64,000 bases of DNA from Komagataeibacter melomenusus (GCF_013155395.1 NZ_JABJWC010000016.1:1-64000); one strand, 5' to 3'; counted from the first letter of the stretch, positions 8,400 through 18,189 are shown. Notes: a model not told the origin generated them from the letters alone. Program-made: numbers and translations.

Positions 8400-9494
8400 T
8401 CAGACGTTGAAGCGGAACAGCAGGACATCACCATCCTGCACCACGTAATCCCGCCCTTCGATGCGCAGCTTGCCCGCCTCACGGGCCCCTGCCTCGCCAT
8501 TGCAGGCGATGTAATCATCATATGCAATGGTTTCGCACGCAATGAAGCCCCGCTCGAAATCGTTATGAATGACGGCGGCGGCCTGCGGGGCCTTCGTGCC
8601 TTCGGTAATGGTCCAGGCGCGCGTCTCCTTCGGCCCCACGGTAAAGTAGGTGCTCAGGCCCAGAAGGCGGTAGCCCGCGGCAATCACGCGGTCGAGCCCG
8701 CTATCCTTCAGGCCGAGGCCTTCAAGGAACTCGACCCGGTCCTCGGCACCCAACTGGCTCACCTCGGCCTCGATCGCGGCCGAGACGACAACCATCGCCG
8801 CCCCCTCCTCTTGCGCCCGCGCCCGCACGCGCTCGGAAAATTCGTTGCCGGTGGCAGCCGAGGCTTCATCCACGTTGCACACATACAGCACGGGCTTGGA
8901 CGTCATGAGCTGCAGGCGGCGCACGGCCTCCTCCTGCCCTGCCGGAATGGCCTTGCGCGCGGGCAGTCCCTCGCGCAGGGCCGCGATCAGCGGCTCCATC
9001 AGCTCGACCTGGGCTGCGGCCTCGCGGTCATTGCCGCGTGCCTTCTTCTGCAGCGCCACGATCCGCTTTTCCAGCGATTCGAGGTCGGCCAGCATCAGTT
9101 CGGTCTCGATGATCTCGGCATCGCGGATGGGGTCCACGCCGCCTTCCACATGGGTGATGTCATCATCTTCAAAGCAGCGCAGCACGTGGATGATGGCATC
9201 CACCTCGCGGATATTGGCCAGGAACTGGTTGCCCAGTCCCTCCCCGCGCGAGGCGCCGCGCACCAGGCCCGCGATATCGACGAATTCAAGGCTGGTGGGC
9301 AGGATCTTCTGTGATTTGCCAATCCGCGCCAGTTCCGCCAGCCGCGCATCGGGCACGGCCACGCGCCCGACATTGGGCTCGATGGTGCAGAACGGATAGT
9401 TCGCGGCCTGTGCCGACGCGGTCTCGGTCAGGGCGTTGAACAGGGTCGATTTGCCCACGTTGGGCAGGCCCACGATGCCACAGTTAAAGCCCAT
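8400..9494 (-). CDS. ychF: Redox-regulated P-loop ATPase YchF (OLA1 family)
   Basis: 364-residue Obg-like ATPase. MGFNCGIVGLPNVGKSTLFN contains the P-loop; FVDIAGLVRGASRGEGLGNQFL is the switch region with the hydrophobic replacement typical of YchF, which prefers ATP over GTP. The C-terminal TGS-like domain ends in YVVQDGDVLLFRFNV. YchF binds ribosomes and is linked to oxidative stress responses. It follows pth by six bases, and the pth-ychF order is widespread. Confidence 0.97.
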   Translation of the reverse strand: MGFNCGIVGLPNVGKSTLFNALTETASAQAANYPFCTIEPNVGRVAVPDARLAELARIGKSQKILPTSLEFVDIAGLVRGASRGEGLGNQFLANIREVDAIIHVLRCFEDDDITHVEGGVDPIRDAEIIETELMLADLESLEKRIVALQKKARGNDREAAAQVELMEPLIAALREGLPARKAIPAGQEEAVRRLQLMTSKPVLYVCNVDEASAATGNEFSERVRARAQEEGAAMVVVSAAIEAEVSQLGAEDRVEFLEGLGLKDSGLDRVIAAGYRLLGLSTYFTVGPKETRAWTITEGTKAPQAAAVIHNDFERGFIACETIAYDDYIACNGEAGAREAGKLRIEGRDYVVQDGDVLLFRFNV

Positions 9495-9500
9495 ACGCCC

Positions 9501-10073
9501 TTACTCCCCGGCCTGCGCGGCCATTCTTGTCATGAACAGTTCCGGCCTGCCATCCGCCAGCAGCGTGGCTTCATCAGCCAGCGTATCAAGCATCGGGTCC
9601 AGCCACTCGCGGTCCGTGCGGGAGAAATCGCCCAGCACATGGCCCGTCACACGCTCGCGGCTGCCGGGATGCCCGATGCCAAGCCGCACGCGCCAGTATT
9701 CTTTCGTGCCCAGCATGCGATCCATCGACCGCAGGCCATTATGCCCTGCCGCCCCGCCGCCACGCTTGACGCGGATGCGGCCCGGCTCGAGGTCAAGTTC
9801 ATCATGGAAGGCCGTAATGGCCTCGGGCGGCAGCTTGTAGAAGGCCGCCGCCTGCTGAACGCTCTCGCCCGAGAGGTTCATGTAGGTCATGGGCTTGAGC
9901 AGCAGCACCTTGTGCCGCCCCACCATGCCTTCGGCAATCTCGCCACGGAAGCGCTTGCGCCACGGGCCAAACCCGTGGCGCTGCGCGATCCGGTCCACCG
10001 CCATGAAGCCGACATTGTGACGATTCCGGCTCATCCCCGTCTCGGGATTACCAAGACCGGTCCAGAGCAGCAT
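9501..10073 (-). CDS. pth: Peptidyl-tRNA hydrolase Pth
   Basis: 190-residue hydrolase that frees tRNA from prematurely released peptidyl-tRNA. The GLGNPETGMSRNRHNVGF motif carries the catalytic His and substrate Asn; KPMTYMNLSGESV and FHDELDLEPGRIRVKRGGGAAGHNGLRS are the other signatures. Length is normal. It lies in the rplY-pth-ychF run, 42 bases after rplY. Confidence 0.97.
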   Translation of the reverse strand: MLLWTGLGNPETGMSRNRHNVGFMAVDRIAQRHGFGPWRKRFRGEIAEGMVGRHKVLLLKPMTYMNLSGESVQQAAAFYKLPPEAITAFHDELDLEPGRIRVKRGGGAAGHNGLRSMDRMLGTKEYWRVRLGIGHPGSRERVTGHVLGDFSRTDREWLDPMLDTLADEATLLADGRPELFMTRMAAQAGE

Positions 10074-10115
10074 CGTTCAGTCTCCTGTCGGGCATTCGTG
10101 GCGGTGGGCGGGCAA

Positions 10116-10736
10116 TCAGCCCTCGGCTGCGCCTTCGGCGGCCTCGGCGGCCTCGGGCTCGTCATCAACGCTCGGCGGTGCCACGTTGGCGATGACGAAG
10201 TTGTTGTCATGCAGCACGGGGGTCACTTTTTCCGTGCCCTTGAGGTCTTCCCAGCGCACGTTGTCGTGGAAGTCGAGCTTGGACAGGTCGGCGGTGAAGA
10301 ATTCCGGAATATCGGCCGGATCAACCACGACATCGACCGTGTGGCGGACGATGTTCATCACGCCACCGCGCTTCACACCCGGGGAAAGCTCTTCACCCGT
10401 GAAGCGGATTTCCACTTCCACATGCACCTTGTGGCCAGCGGCGAGGCGCTGGTAGTCCACATGGATCGGGGCATCGGTTACGGGGTGCAGCTGGATCTCG
10501 CGCAGCAGGGCGTGCACGGACGCACCCCCTTCAACGGAGATGTCATAGATGCGCGAGCGCCAGCCGGACTTGTGCAGCTCACGGTGCACGATGCGGGGGT
10601 CAAGGGCGATCAGGGTGGGTTCCTGGCCGCCGCCATAGATCACGCCGGGCACCTTGCCGGCACGCCTCGTTGCACGCGCTGCCCCCTTACCAGCCTTCGC
10701 GCGCGAAGAGACTTCGATTTTGGTGAATTTGGTCAC
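10116..10736 (-). CDS. rplY: 50S ribosomal protein L25/general stress protein Ctc
   Basis: 206-residue long-form L25 (CTC type) that binds 5S rRNA. The N-terminal L25 domain runs from about residue 5 ([27 protein letters not shown]) to 95; the CTC C-terminal beta domain includes [18 protein letters not shown] and [13 protein letters not shown]. The GTG at 10736 is chosen because AGGAGCAG lies just upstream and VTKFTKIEV fits the family start. The C-terminal tail is acidic and Ala/Glu-rich. Confidence 0.95.
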   Translation of the reverse strand: MTKFTKIEVSSRAKAGKGAARATRRAGKVPGVIYGGGQEPTLIALDPRIVHRELHKSGWRSRIYDISVEGGASVHALLREIQLHPVTDAPIHVDYQRLAAGHKVHVEVEIRFTGEELSPGVKRGGVMNIVRHTVDVVVDPADIPEFFTADLSKLDFHDNVRWEDLKGTEKVTPVLHDNNFVIANVAPPSVDDEPEAAEAAEGAAEG

Positions 10737-10849
10737 TTGTCTGCTCCTGAAACACAAGCGCGCGGGCCTCCAGGGGTGCCAGCGCGTGCGCGGCGTTTAA
10801 CGGAAAACCGCGCCTTATGCAATCACCAAGCCCGGGCAGGCCCGGTTTT

Positions 10850-11440
10850 TCAGGAAAGTGCGGTGAGACTCCACACTTCGGTGGCCCCCGGCTCGACCCA
10901 CATGGGGGTGGCGTTGGGCAGGCGCACATTGGGCTTGAGGTGCATGGCCGCGCGCAGGGCGCGGAACATGGCGCCATGGCACACGATCAGCGGCACGCCA
11001 TCAAGCTCCAGCGCGCGATTGACCGCCGAGACCGCGCGCTCGCGCAGGTCGGCAAAGCTTTCGCCATCAGGGGGGGTGTACTCGCCTGCAATCCAGCTGT
11101 CGTACCACGAGCCCATCGGCTTGCCTTCTTCCGCGCCGAAGCAGACTTCCTTCAGCCCGTCATCAAGCGCAACCTCAAGGCGGGGGGCGCCGTGCGCCGC
11201 AAGCTGGTCGGCCACGATCTCGGCCGTGCGCCGCGCGCGTGACAGGGGCGAGGACACGATCCGCACGATGGGCGCATGATCGCGCCAGTGCCGCGCCAGC
11301 AGCAGGCCTGCCGCCTCGGCCTGGGCAACACCCGTGGCGTTGAGCGGGATATCGGTGCGCCCCTGCGAGCGGCCCTGCGCATTCCAGTCCGTTTCCCCAT
11401 GGCGCAGATACCAGTATGGCCGGGTCATCAGATCAGTCAT
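10850..11440 (-). CDS. Histidine phosphatase family protein (phosphoglycerate mutase-like)
   Basis: 196-residue member of the histidine phosphatase superfamily. The YLRHGETDWN motif carries the phospho-accepting His; SSPLSRARRTAEIVA has a further Arg, and LIVCHGAMFRAL carries the second catalytic His. It could be a cofactor-dependent mutase or a broad phosphatase; the short length favours a phosphatase. The start at 11440 follows AAGGAACG; a longer in-frame reading to 11500 lacks support. It sits between prs and rplY on the same strand. Confidence 0.88.
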   Translation of the reverse strand: MTDLMTRPYWYLRHGETDWNAQGRSQGRTDIPLNATGVAQAEAAGLLLARHWRDHAPIVRIVSSPLSRARRTAEIVADQLAAHGAPRLEVALDDGLKEVCFGAEEGKPMGSWYDSWIAGEYTPPDGESFADLRERAVSAVNRALELDGVPLIVCHGAMFRALRAAMHLKPNVRLPNATPMWVEPGATEVWSLTALS

Positions 11441-11529
11441 GCGTCGTTCCTTCACTCTACTACGCCCTTGGGGGTAGCGCCGGGGGGCCGGGGCGGTCAA
11501 TCCCGCGCCCGGCCCCGAACCGCCTGCAT

Positions 11530-12519
11530 TCAGTCGAACAGCGAGGAGACCGAGCTTTCATCCGAGATGGCCTGCATGGCGCGTGAAATGAGCGCCGCCG
11601 TGCTGATCTGGCGGATATTGGCGGCTTCCTTCACGGCCTCGGTGGCCTTGATGCTGTCGGTCAGGGTCAGCATGCCCAGCGGCGACTGGCCCACGCGGCT
11701 CACCGCGCTGCCGGTCAGCACGCCGTGGGTCACATATGCCTCGACCGCAGCGGCCCCGTGCTTCATCAGCGCTTCGGCCGCGTTGCACAGCGAGCCGCCG
11801 CTATCGACGATATCATCGACCAGGATGCAGTAACGGCCCCGCACGTCACCGATCACGTTCATCACCTCCGATACGCCCGCGCGCTCGCGGCGCTTGTCGA
11901 TGATGGCAAGATCCACGTTCAGCCGCTGCGCAAGCTGGCGGGCGCGCACCACGCCGCCGACATCGGGCGAGACGATCATGAGGTTGTGCGGGCCGCCGGG
12001 AATGTCCATCGGCGGGGCGTCATAGGGCAGCGGGGGCTCGCCCTCGAGCTTCATGCGGCCGCGGATGTCACGCGTGAACAGGGGGGCAGCGTAAAGGTTG
12101 TCGACGGGGATGTCGAAGAAGCCCTGGATCTGCATGGCGTGCAGGTCCATGGTCAGCACGCGGTTGGCACCGGCCTCGACCAGGATATTGGCCACGAGCT
12201 TGGCGCTGATGGGCGTGCGGGGGCCGGATTTGCGGTCCTGCCGGGCATAGCCGAAATACGGCATGACCGCCGTGATGCGCCGCGCCGAGCCCCGGCGCAG
12301 GGCATCGAGCATGATCAGCAGTTCCATGAGGTTGTCGTTGGTGGGCGAGCAGGTGCTCTGGATGACGAACACATCCTCGCCCCGCACGTTCTCATGAATC
12401 TCGACAAAAATTTCCATGTCGGCAAAACGCCGCACGGTCGCGTTGCAGAGCGGTAGCCCCAGCTCCGCCGCAACTTTCTCGGCGAGAGGCAGGTTGCTGT
12501 TACAGGCGACAATCTTCAT
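11530..12519 (-). CDS. prs: Ribose-phosphate pyrophosphokinase Prs
   Basis: 329-residue class I PRPP synthase, making PRPP from ribose-5-phosphate and ATP for nucleotide, His, Trp and NAD synthesis. Features include [24 protein letters not shown], the [12 protein letters not shown] segment, [15 protein letters not shown], and the PRPP-binding [12 protein letters not shown] loop. Family length is about 310-330. Gap to the next upstream gene is about 290 bases and holds a repeat element. Confidence 0.97.
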   Translation of the reverse strand: MKIVACNSNLPLAEKVAAELGLPLCNATVRRFADMEIFVEIHENVRGEDVFVIQSTCSPTNDNLMELLIMLDALRRGSARRITAVMPYFGYARQDRKSGPRTPISAKLVANILVEAGANRVLTMDLHAMQIQGFFDIPVDNLYAAPLFTRDIRGRMKLEGEPPLPYDAPPMDIPGGPHNLMIVSPDVGGVVRARQLAQRLNVDLAIIDKRRERAGVSEVMNVIGDVRGRYCILVDDIVDSGGSLCNAAEALMKHGAAAVEAYVTHGVLTGSAVSRVGQSPLGMLTLTDSIKATEAVKEAANIRQISTAALISRAMQAISDESSVSSLFD

Positions 12520-12689
12520 CGTGTGACGCTCCCGGGCGGCGGTAGAGGCGCTGGAGGGCGGTTTTTTCCGCCCCCGTCGTGTATGTGCGGCGTTCTATCA
12601 ACCGGCACATGGCCTGTCACCTGCCTAAGGGTGTGCAAACCTGCACGTCTGCCCCCCGTTGCCGATCCGTCACACCCTTGTGGCCTGGC

Positions 12690-12800
12690 AGGCGGCAAGG
12701 CGGCTTTTTTCTACAGGCCGCGCCGGAACGCCGCCTTTTTTGAAAAAAGGCGGCACCCCAAAACCTTTATTCTTTTTTATCAATGCCTTGTTTTTAAGAA
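12690..12800. repeat. Two-hairpin repeat element, copy b
   Basis: Perfect hairpin GCCGCC-T6-G-A6-GGCGGC arms at 12730-12754, followed by CACCCCAAAACC and a tail with ATCAATGCCTTGTTT. The AAGCTT hairpin half is degenerate (12700-12720). It lies just past the stop of the lipoprotein gene at 12812 on the minus strand. It fits a terminator position, with the GCC hairpin nearest that gene. Confidence 0.7.
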
Positions 12801-12811
12801 TTCATTCAAAT

Positions 12812-13771
12812 TCAGGGCTGTGCAGGCGCTGCGGGAGATGCGCTGCCCGGCGCGGGCAGGGTGCCATCGGCGGCAAGTGGTGCGTTTTCGCGGCCGGAAT
12901 AGCGGGTGATGATCTGGCGCACGGCCCCTGCCGCCTCATCGGCGGCGGCCACGGCCACGTCGCCCCAGCGGGAATCCAGCGAATGCGCCGCGATATCATG
13001 AATCTGGGTGGCGGCACCGGCTTCGGTGCCCTGCGCGTCGAGCACCTTCCATGTCAGCACGATATGCTGCTGGGGCGTGGTCGAGGTGGTGGTCACCGCA
13101 TCATTGAGCACCACGGTGCAGCGCACGGTGTAATCCGCGCCCGTGGCCGCATGGCGCAGGTCTTCATGCGCATCGGGGAAGGCTGCGGTAAAGGCGCGGG
13201 CCAGCGCGTGGTCGCCATCGCCCGGCGCGCCCTGCACGCCCGCGAAATAGACATGGGCGGGGCGGTTCTTGAGGCTGTTGGGGTCTTTTTGCATCTGGGC
13301 GGCCTGGATGCCGGTCAGCAGTTCGGCAACGCCGGGCGCCACCTCCTGCGCCGAGCGGGTCTCGGCCTGCCCGTCCGTTGCCTGCCACTGCGCAGCCGGC
13401 ACCGCAGCGCCGCTCATATGGCCGCGTTCCTCGCCCTTGGGGGTCATGACGGCATAGGTGGGAATGACCGTATCGCCCTGCGCCGTGGTGGTCATTTTCA
13501 GCCACCAGTCACCGGGCTTGACCGGCTGGCCCATGGCGGGCACCGACTGCGCCAGCATGGCCTCGACCATGGCGTGCTGCCAGGCCTGCGCGCCCGCCTC
13601 ATCCGTGCCCGATGCGGTGGAGACCGGCACGGCCAGCCGCGCCGTGGGGGGCTGCGCGCCCGCGCCATCATGGCGGAAGGGGTGCGGCACATCCACGCAG
13701 CCACCCAGCAGGGAAAGCCCCACAAGGGCCGCGAGCGCGCCCGACCGGCGGGCAGAAACGTCTGACATCAT
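12812..13771 (-). CDS. Putative lipoprotein of unknown function
   Basis: 319-residue secreted lipoprotein. A lipobox is clear (LSLLGGC near residue 24), so it should be diacylated by Lgt, encoded nearby, and held in a membrane. Nothing in the mature part is recognised with confidence: it is Ala-rich, with beta-like segments such as PGDWWLKMTTTAQGDTVIPTYAVMTPKG and a middle stretch about an added 'KNRPAHVYFAGVQGAPGDGD' segment. The start at 13771 (tandem ATGs) has AGGGGG upstream. It begins 7 bases after pgeF and is probably co-transcribed with it. Confidence 0.8.
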   Translation of the reverse strand: MMSDVSARRSGALAALVGLSLLGGCVDVPHPFRHDGAGAQPPTARLAVPVSTASGTDEAGAQAWQHAMVEAMLAQSVPAMGQPVKPGDWWLKMTTTAQGDTVIPTYAVMTPKGEERGHMSGAAVPAAQWQATDGQAETRSAQEVAPGVAELLTGIQAAQMQKDPNSLKNRPAHVYFAGVQGAPGDGDHALARAFTAAFPDAHEDLRHAATGADYTVRCTVVLNDAVTTTSTTPQQHIVLTWKVLDAQGTEAGAATQIHDIAAHSLDSRWGDVAVAAADEAAGAVRQIITRYSGRENAPLAADGTLPAPGSASPAAPAQP

Positions 13772-13778
13772 GGCCCCC

Positions 13779-14570
13779 TTATACCGCCCGGCAGGCGATA
13801 ACGGAAATCTGGTGCCCGATCGGCCCGCCACCTGCCAGCGTGCGGCGGCGATGGCTGAAAAACCGCGTTTCGTCATGCAGGGTATCGAGGCCGAGCGCCA
13901 TGGCCGCCCCCACCCCGCCCCGCTCAAGGCGCATGACGCAGTAACCCGGCAGGTCGAACATGAAATGCCCCGCCCGCGCGGCCGGGCTGAAAAACGCATC
14001 GCCCGCCGCATCACAGGCCAGCACGGCATCGCGCATGTCGGGGCCAACCTCGTAGCTTGCAGGGGCGATGCAGGGGCCGACGACGGCGGTGATCTCGCCG
14101 GGCATGCAGCCCAGCGCGCCCATCGCCGCCACCGTGGCCTCGATAATGCCGCCACACGCGCCCCGCCAGCCCGCATGGGCAGCACCCACCACCGTGCCCT
14201 GCGCATTGCTGAACAGAATCGGGGCGCAATCCGCCGTAATCACGCCCAGCGCCAGGCCGGGCGTGGCCGTGACCAGCGCATCGCCCTCCGGCCCGGCACC
14301 GGCGGCCCAGGGGGCTGTTACCGTCAGCACCCGGTCGCCATGCACTTGGGTCAGGCCCAGCAGGCTGTCAGGCGCTACCCCGACATATTGCGCCACGCGG
14401 CGACGGTTCTCGCGCAAGGCATGTGGATCATCCGCCGAGCGGGTCGAGCAGTTGAGCGTGGCATAGGGCCCGGTGGAGACCCCTCCAAGGCGGGTGAAGA
14501 ATCCATGCCGCATGCCTGCAAGGGCGGGGGCCTGCACCACCTGCGCATCCGTGATCGCGCTATCCGTCAT
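13779..14570 (-). CDS. pgeF: Peptidoglycan editing factor PgeF (multicopper/polyphenol oxidase family)
   Basis: 263-residue YfiH/PgeF family protein. Family members are zinc-dependent purine nucleoside phosphorylase-like or laccase-like enzymes, and E. coli PgeF removes wrong residues from peptidoglycan precursors. Signature residues are GVSTGPYATLN, QVHGDRV, TADCAPILF (metal Cys), and VGAAHAGWRGACGG (metal His), with the C-terminal GHQISVIA. Normal length. It is likely in one transcript with the downstream lipoprotein. Confidence 0.93.
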   Translation of the reverse strand: MTDSAITDAQVVQAPALAGMRHGFFTRLGGVSTGPYATLNCSTRSADDPHALRENRRRVAQYVGVAPDSLLGLTQVHGDRVLTVTAPWAAGAGPEGDALVTATPGLALGVITADCAPILFSNAQGTVVGAAHAGWRGACGGIIEATVAAMGALGCMPGEITAVVGPCIAPASYEVGPDMRDAVLACDAAGDAFFSPAARAGHFMFDLPGYCVMRLERGGVGAAMALGLDTLHDETRFFSHRRRTLAGGGPIGHQISVIACRAV

Positions 14571-14605
14571 CCGTGTTTTCCCCTCATCCCGTAACAGGAA
14601 AATTT

Positions 14606-14692
14606 ATAAAAGTTTCTGGGGGCCACCTTTTTTCAAAAAGGCAGCGTTCTTCGAGGCTTTTTGAAAAAAGCTTCACCAAAAACTTCCTTATG
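14606..14692. repeat. Two-hairpin repeat element, copy c
   Basis: Reverse-oriented copy: outer ATAAAAGTTTCTGG, GCC hairpin at 14622-14645, AAGCTT-type hairpin at 14653-14674 and the outer CACCAAAAACTT. It abuts the stop of the MidA-type gene at 14688, with the AAGCTT hairpin nearest that gene. Confidence 0.7.
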
Positions 14693-15707
14693 TTGCGCGC
14701 AACCCCGCAAAACCCGGCAGCAGGCCCGTAACCCCCACCGACAGCCCCAGCACGCGAAACAGCCGCCCCATCTGCTCAGGTGCTGCCAGCCGCCTTGCTG
14801 CGGCCCTTATGTCGTCCGCCTGGTCGGGCGCTGCCCGCGCAAGCTGCCCGGCGCGCGCACCCAGCCCGAGGGCTGCGAGAAAATCGCCCTGCTTCACGCT
14901 GCCCCATACATCCACCCTGTGCGCTGCCTGCGCCATGCTGGCAAAATCGACATGGGCGGTCAGGTCCGCCATGCCGGGGTCACGGAGCGGGTCAACGGGT
15001 CGGCCTGCCCTTAGCGCCTGCAGGCTGTCGCCCCAGGCCGGGGCATCGTAACCGTAATCGATCAGCAGCGCCGCCCCGCGCCCGCGTTGCAGGCGGATGG
15101 CAAGGGCGTGGACAAAATCCAGCGCGGGCTGGCAGGTTTCCAGCACGCAGCCCTCCGGCACGGGCCGCGCCAGAGCCGGGTGGGTGGGCGGCAAAACAGC
15201 CGCGTGCTCCACAAAGCGCCCTGCCTGCACAAAGCGCTCCGCCCAGCCCTGACCATGGCGGACAAACTGGCGGATGGGCAGCGCATCGACAAACTCGTTG
15301 GCCAGCAGGATGAACGGCCCCTCGGGTAGGCTGGCCAGAGCGTCATGCCAGTTGACCGGGTTGGCCGTGGCCGCCTTCAGGGCCGCGTTCTGGCAGGCGC
15401 GCAGGCGGGGCGAGGTCTCGATCAGATGCACCTGTGCTGCCTTGTGGCAGGCGGGCGCGACACGTTGCAGCAGGCGCAGGGCATCGGCCATGAGCGTGCC
15501 CCGCCCCGGCCCCGCCTCGGCCAGCACGAACGGATCAGGACGGCCAAGCTGGCCCCACACCACGGCCACCCAGGCACCCAGCAATTCACCAAACATCTGC
15601 GAGATCTCGGGCGATGTAATGAAATCGGCAAACGGGTCGCGGCCTGCATAATAGGCCGCGTTGGCCCGCGCCATGAAGTGGTCCAGCCGTTCGGGCTGGC
15701 CGGTCAT
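14688..15707 (-). CDS. SAM-dependent methyltransferase, MidA/NDUFAF7 family (DUF185)
   Basis: 339-residue family member. Mitochondrial NDUFAF7 dimethylates an Arg of complex I subunit NDUFS2. Features: DPFADFITSPEISQMFGELLGAW, the SAM-binding LAEAGPGRGTLMADALR, LIETSPRLRACQ, and LLANEFVDALPIRQFV. The start at 15707 overlaps the lgt stop by four bases (ATGA), so translation is coupled to lgt. The lgt-midA-pgeF order is common in alphaproteobacteria. NDUFA12, another complex I factor, is also in this window. Confidence 0.93.
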   Translation of the reverse strand: MTGQPERLDHFMARANAAYYAGRDPFADFITSPEISQMFGELLGAWVAVVWGQLGRPDPFVLAEAGPGRGTLMADALRLLQRVAPACHKAAQVHLIETSPRLRACQNAALKAATANPVNWHDALASLPEGPFILLANEFVDALPIRQFVRHGQGWAERFVQAGRFVEHAAVLPPTHPALARPVPEGCVLETCQPALDFVHALAIRLQRGRGAALLIDYGYDAPAWGDSLQALRAGRPVDPLRDPGMADLTAHVDFASMAQAAHRVDVWGSVKQGDFLAALGLGARAGQLARAAPDQADDIRAAARRLAAPEQMGRLFRVLGLSVGVTGLLPGFAGLRAT

Positions 15708-16558
15708 CCCTTCGCCCCGGCAGGCTCTTCCGCCGGTTCCGCCATCACCACGGTGCGGGCGGGGCGCATATACGCATTGAGCATCAGCCCCAGCCCGCCA
15801 ATGGCCATGGGCACGCACAGCACCTGCCCCATGGTCACGCCAAAGGGCAGGAAGCCGATGAACGCATCGGGCTCGCGGAAGCATTCGCACACCGTGCGCG
15901 CCACCGCGTAGCCAAACAGGAACAGCCCCGCGATGAAGCCGGGATGCTGGCGCACCTTCAGGCTGCGCGAGACACACCACAGCAGGGTAAACAGCAAAAG
16001 CCCCTCGGCAAAGGCTTCATACAGTTCGGATGGGTGGCGTGGCTCCGGCCCCGCATCGGGGAAGATCATGGCCCAGGGCAGCGAGGGCGAGGCGGGCCTG
16101 CCCCACAATTCACCATTGATGAAGTTGGCGATGCGCCCCAGCCCCAGCCCGATGGGCACCACCGTGGTGATCCGGTCGGAAAAGGCGAGGAAGCTCAGCC
16201 CGTTGAGCCGCGTAAACACGATCAGCGCAATGATCACGCCCGCAGCCCCCCCATGGAACGACATGCCCCCATGCCATACCTGCAATATGGCCAGCGGATG
16301 CGTGAGGTAATAGCCGGGCTGGTAGAACAGGATGTAGCCCAGCCTGCCGCCCAGCACCACGCCCAGTGTCGCCCATGTCAGGAAGTCATCGACCTGCAGC
16401 GCCGTGGCGGCCCGGGGGGCCAGGGCTGCAAGGCGGCGGGCGATGCGCCACCCCGCCACCAGCGCCACGATATAGGCCATGGCATACCAGCGTATGGCAA
16501 ACGGCCCGAAATGGACCATGACCGGATCAAACTGCGGAAAGACCAGAACAGGCAGCAT
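15704..16558 (-). CDS. lgt: Prolipoprotein diacylglyceryl transferase Lgt
   Basis: 284-residue polytopic inner-membrane enzyme that adds diacylglycerol to the lipobox Cys of prolipoproteins. Visible are VHFGPFAIRWYAMAYI, GGRLGYILFYQ, WHGGMSFHGGAAG (catalytic His region), and the family signature GLGRIANFINGELWGRP. About seven hydrophobic segments. The start at 16558 (MLPVLVFPQFDPV) matches the family N-terminus; the longer open frame upstream is not Lgt-like. Confidence 0.97.
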   Translation of the reverse strand: MLPVLVFPQFDPVMVHFGPFAIRWYAMAYIVALVAGWRIARRLAALAPRAATALQVDDFLTWATLGVVLGGRLGYILFYQPGYYLTHPLAILQVWHGGMSFHGGAAGVIIALIVFTRLNGLSFLAFSDRITTVVPIGLGLGRIANFINGELWGRPASPSLPWAMIFPDAGPEPRHPSELYEAFAEGLLLFTLLWCVSRSLKVRQHPGFIAGLFLFGYAVARTVCECFREPDAFIGFLPFGVTMGQVLCVPMAIGGLGLMLNAYMRPARTVVMAEPAEEPAGAKG

Positions 16559-16605
16559 GGGCCGACTTTCAGTAATCAGGGAAGGAGCAGGGCAGCGGTC
16601 GATGC

Positions 16606-17586
16606 CTAGAGATAGGGATCGGGCGTGGCAAGGTAATCGTGCACGTAACGCCGCACACCGTCTTCCAGCGTGATGAAGGGGTGGCTGTAGCCCGCCGCCC
16701 GCAGCCTGCGCATGTCGGCACAGGTAAAGGACTGGTACTGCCCGCGCAGGGATTGCGGCATGTCGATGAACTCGATTTTGGGCGCAACCCCCGCCGCATC
16801 GCACACCGCATGCGCAAGGTCGGCATAGGTGCGCGCAATGCCGGTGCCGCAGTTGAACAGCCCGCACACATTCGTATGGTCAAGCAGCCACAGCATGACA
16901 TTGACCACATCGCCCACCCAGATGAAGTCACGCGCCTGCGCGCCATCGGCCAGCCCCGGCACGTCGGAGCGGAACAGCGTGAGCGGGCCGCCGGCCCGCG
17001 CCTCGTCATACTTGACCTTGACCACCGAGATCATGCGCCCCTTGTGGTACTCGTTGGGGCCATAGACATTGAAGAACTTCAGCCCCGCCCATGACAGGCC
17101 CGACAATTCGCCACGCGCCAGCCGGTGCTGCAGGATCTGGTCGAACGCCTGCTTGGACCAGCCATACAGGTTGAGCGGGCTGAGCCGGTCCAGCCCCGCC
17201 GGGTCATCGCTGAACTGCTCGACCCTGTCGGCGGCCCCATAGGTCGCGGCCGATGAGGCATAGATGAAGCGCACGCCCTCATGCGCGCACCATTCCGCCA
17301 GCCGGCATGACAGGTCGACATTGGTGCGCCATACAAGATCGCCATCACTGGCCGTGGTCTCGCTGATCGCACCGAGATGCACCACCGCCGAGACATCGGG
17401 CCGGGTGGCCAGCCACCCCTCGAGCGCCTCGGGGGCCACGATCTGCATGGGAGCATGGTGGCGCAGGTTGCGCCATTTGCCAGCGCTGCCCAGCCAGTCC
17501 ACCACCACCGTATCGACCCCGCGCGCGTGCAGGGCCTGCTGCATGCACGAGCCGATAAAGCCCGCGCCCCCCGTAATCACGATCAC
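16606..17586 (-). CDS. hldD: ADP-L-glycero-D-manno-heptose-6-epimerase HldD
   Basis: 326-residue extended SDR that makes the heptose donor for LPS inner core. The NAD-binding TGGAGFIGS loop, ASSAATYGA, the YGWSK catalytic Tyr/Lys motif and FFNVYGPNEYHKG are diagnostic of HldD rather than GalE. The GTG at 17586 gives MIVITGGAGFIGS, matching the usual start; a second GTG two codons later has better spacing to GGAG. Ends 48 bases before lgt starts, same strand. Confidence 0.93.
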   Translation of the reverse strand: MIVITGGAGFIGSCMQQALHARGVDTVVVDWLGSAGKWRNLRHHAPMQIVAPEALEGWLATRPDVSAVVHLGAISETTASDGDLVWRTNVDLSCRLAEWCAHEGVRFIYASSAATYGAADRVEQFSDDPAGLDRLSPLNLYGWSKQAFDQILQHRLARGELSGLSWAGLKFFNVYGPNEYHKGRMISVVKVKYDEARAGGPLTLFRSDVPGLADGAQARDFIWVGDVVNVMLWLLDHTNVCGLFNCGTGIARTYADLAHAVCDAAGVAPKIEFIDMPQSLRGQYQSFTCADMRRLRAAGYSHPFITLEDGVRRYVHDYLATPDPYL

Positions 17587-17749
17587 TGCTCCGCCCCCCG
17601 CTGCTGCCTGCACATTGATGGCCGCACCCGAAGGCCGCCACAATCGTGCGGATAGCCCTGAGGCGGCAATGTGTCTATAGTAACGGCTTTCCCCCTTCGC
17701 GCGGCAGCCCGGTTCTGGTGGTTGCGCGGAACGTCATGGAGTATCCACT

Positions 17750-18040
17750 ATGTCCGACAGGCCCCGCATTCTTGATGACCTTGCCGGTGTGGCCGGCGGC
17801 GCGTTCTCGGCCCTTGCTGGCGTGCGCGAGGAAATCGGCGCCATGGTCCGTGCCCGCGTGGATGAAACACTCGGCAGCCTGAACCTCGTGCGCCGCGATG
17901 AATTTGAAGTGGTGCGCGAAGTCGCCACCCGCGCGCGCCTGGCACAGGGCGAGATGGAAAACCGCATCGCCCGCCTTGAAGAGCGCGTCTCCGACCTTGA
18001 AGCCAGCCTGACCGCCCCCACCCCGCATACCGGCGGCTGA
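17750..18040 (+). CDS. ubiK: Ubiquinone biosynthesis accessory factor UbiK (BMFP family)
   Basis: 96-residue coiled-coil protein. UbiK promotes assembly or lipid binding of the UbiJ-containing ubiquinone synthesis complex. It has the N-terminal amphipathic region ILDDLAGVAGGAFSALAGVREEI, LVRRDEFEVV, and a C-terminal coiled coil ENRIARLEERVSDLEASL, the BMFP hallmark. A GGAG lies 7 bases before the ATG. First of a plus-strand run that divides from hldD. Confidence 0.92.
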   Translation: MSDRPRILDDLAGVAGGAFSALAGVREEIGAMVRARVDETLGSLNLVRRDEFEVVREVATRARLAQGEMENRIARLEERVSDLEASLTAPTPHTGG

Positions 18041-18189
18041 ACGAGGCTTGCAGCCAATGCCTGCGGGCCATAGTGTAACAGGACGGTCCGCGCCCTGATT
18101 CCCCGTAACAGGACACGGACCAGGTTGCAGAGACACGGAATCCGGCCTCATGCCCGGATCTCCTCCACGACGGCTTCGGGGAGTGCCAC

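Noticed and set aside
9639-11279. Long plus-strand open frame (546 codons) opposite pth, rplY and the phosphatase
   Set aside because: It is antisense to well recognised genes, has Gly/His/Arg-rich sequence without domains and is a shadow of high-GC codon bias.
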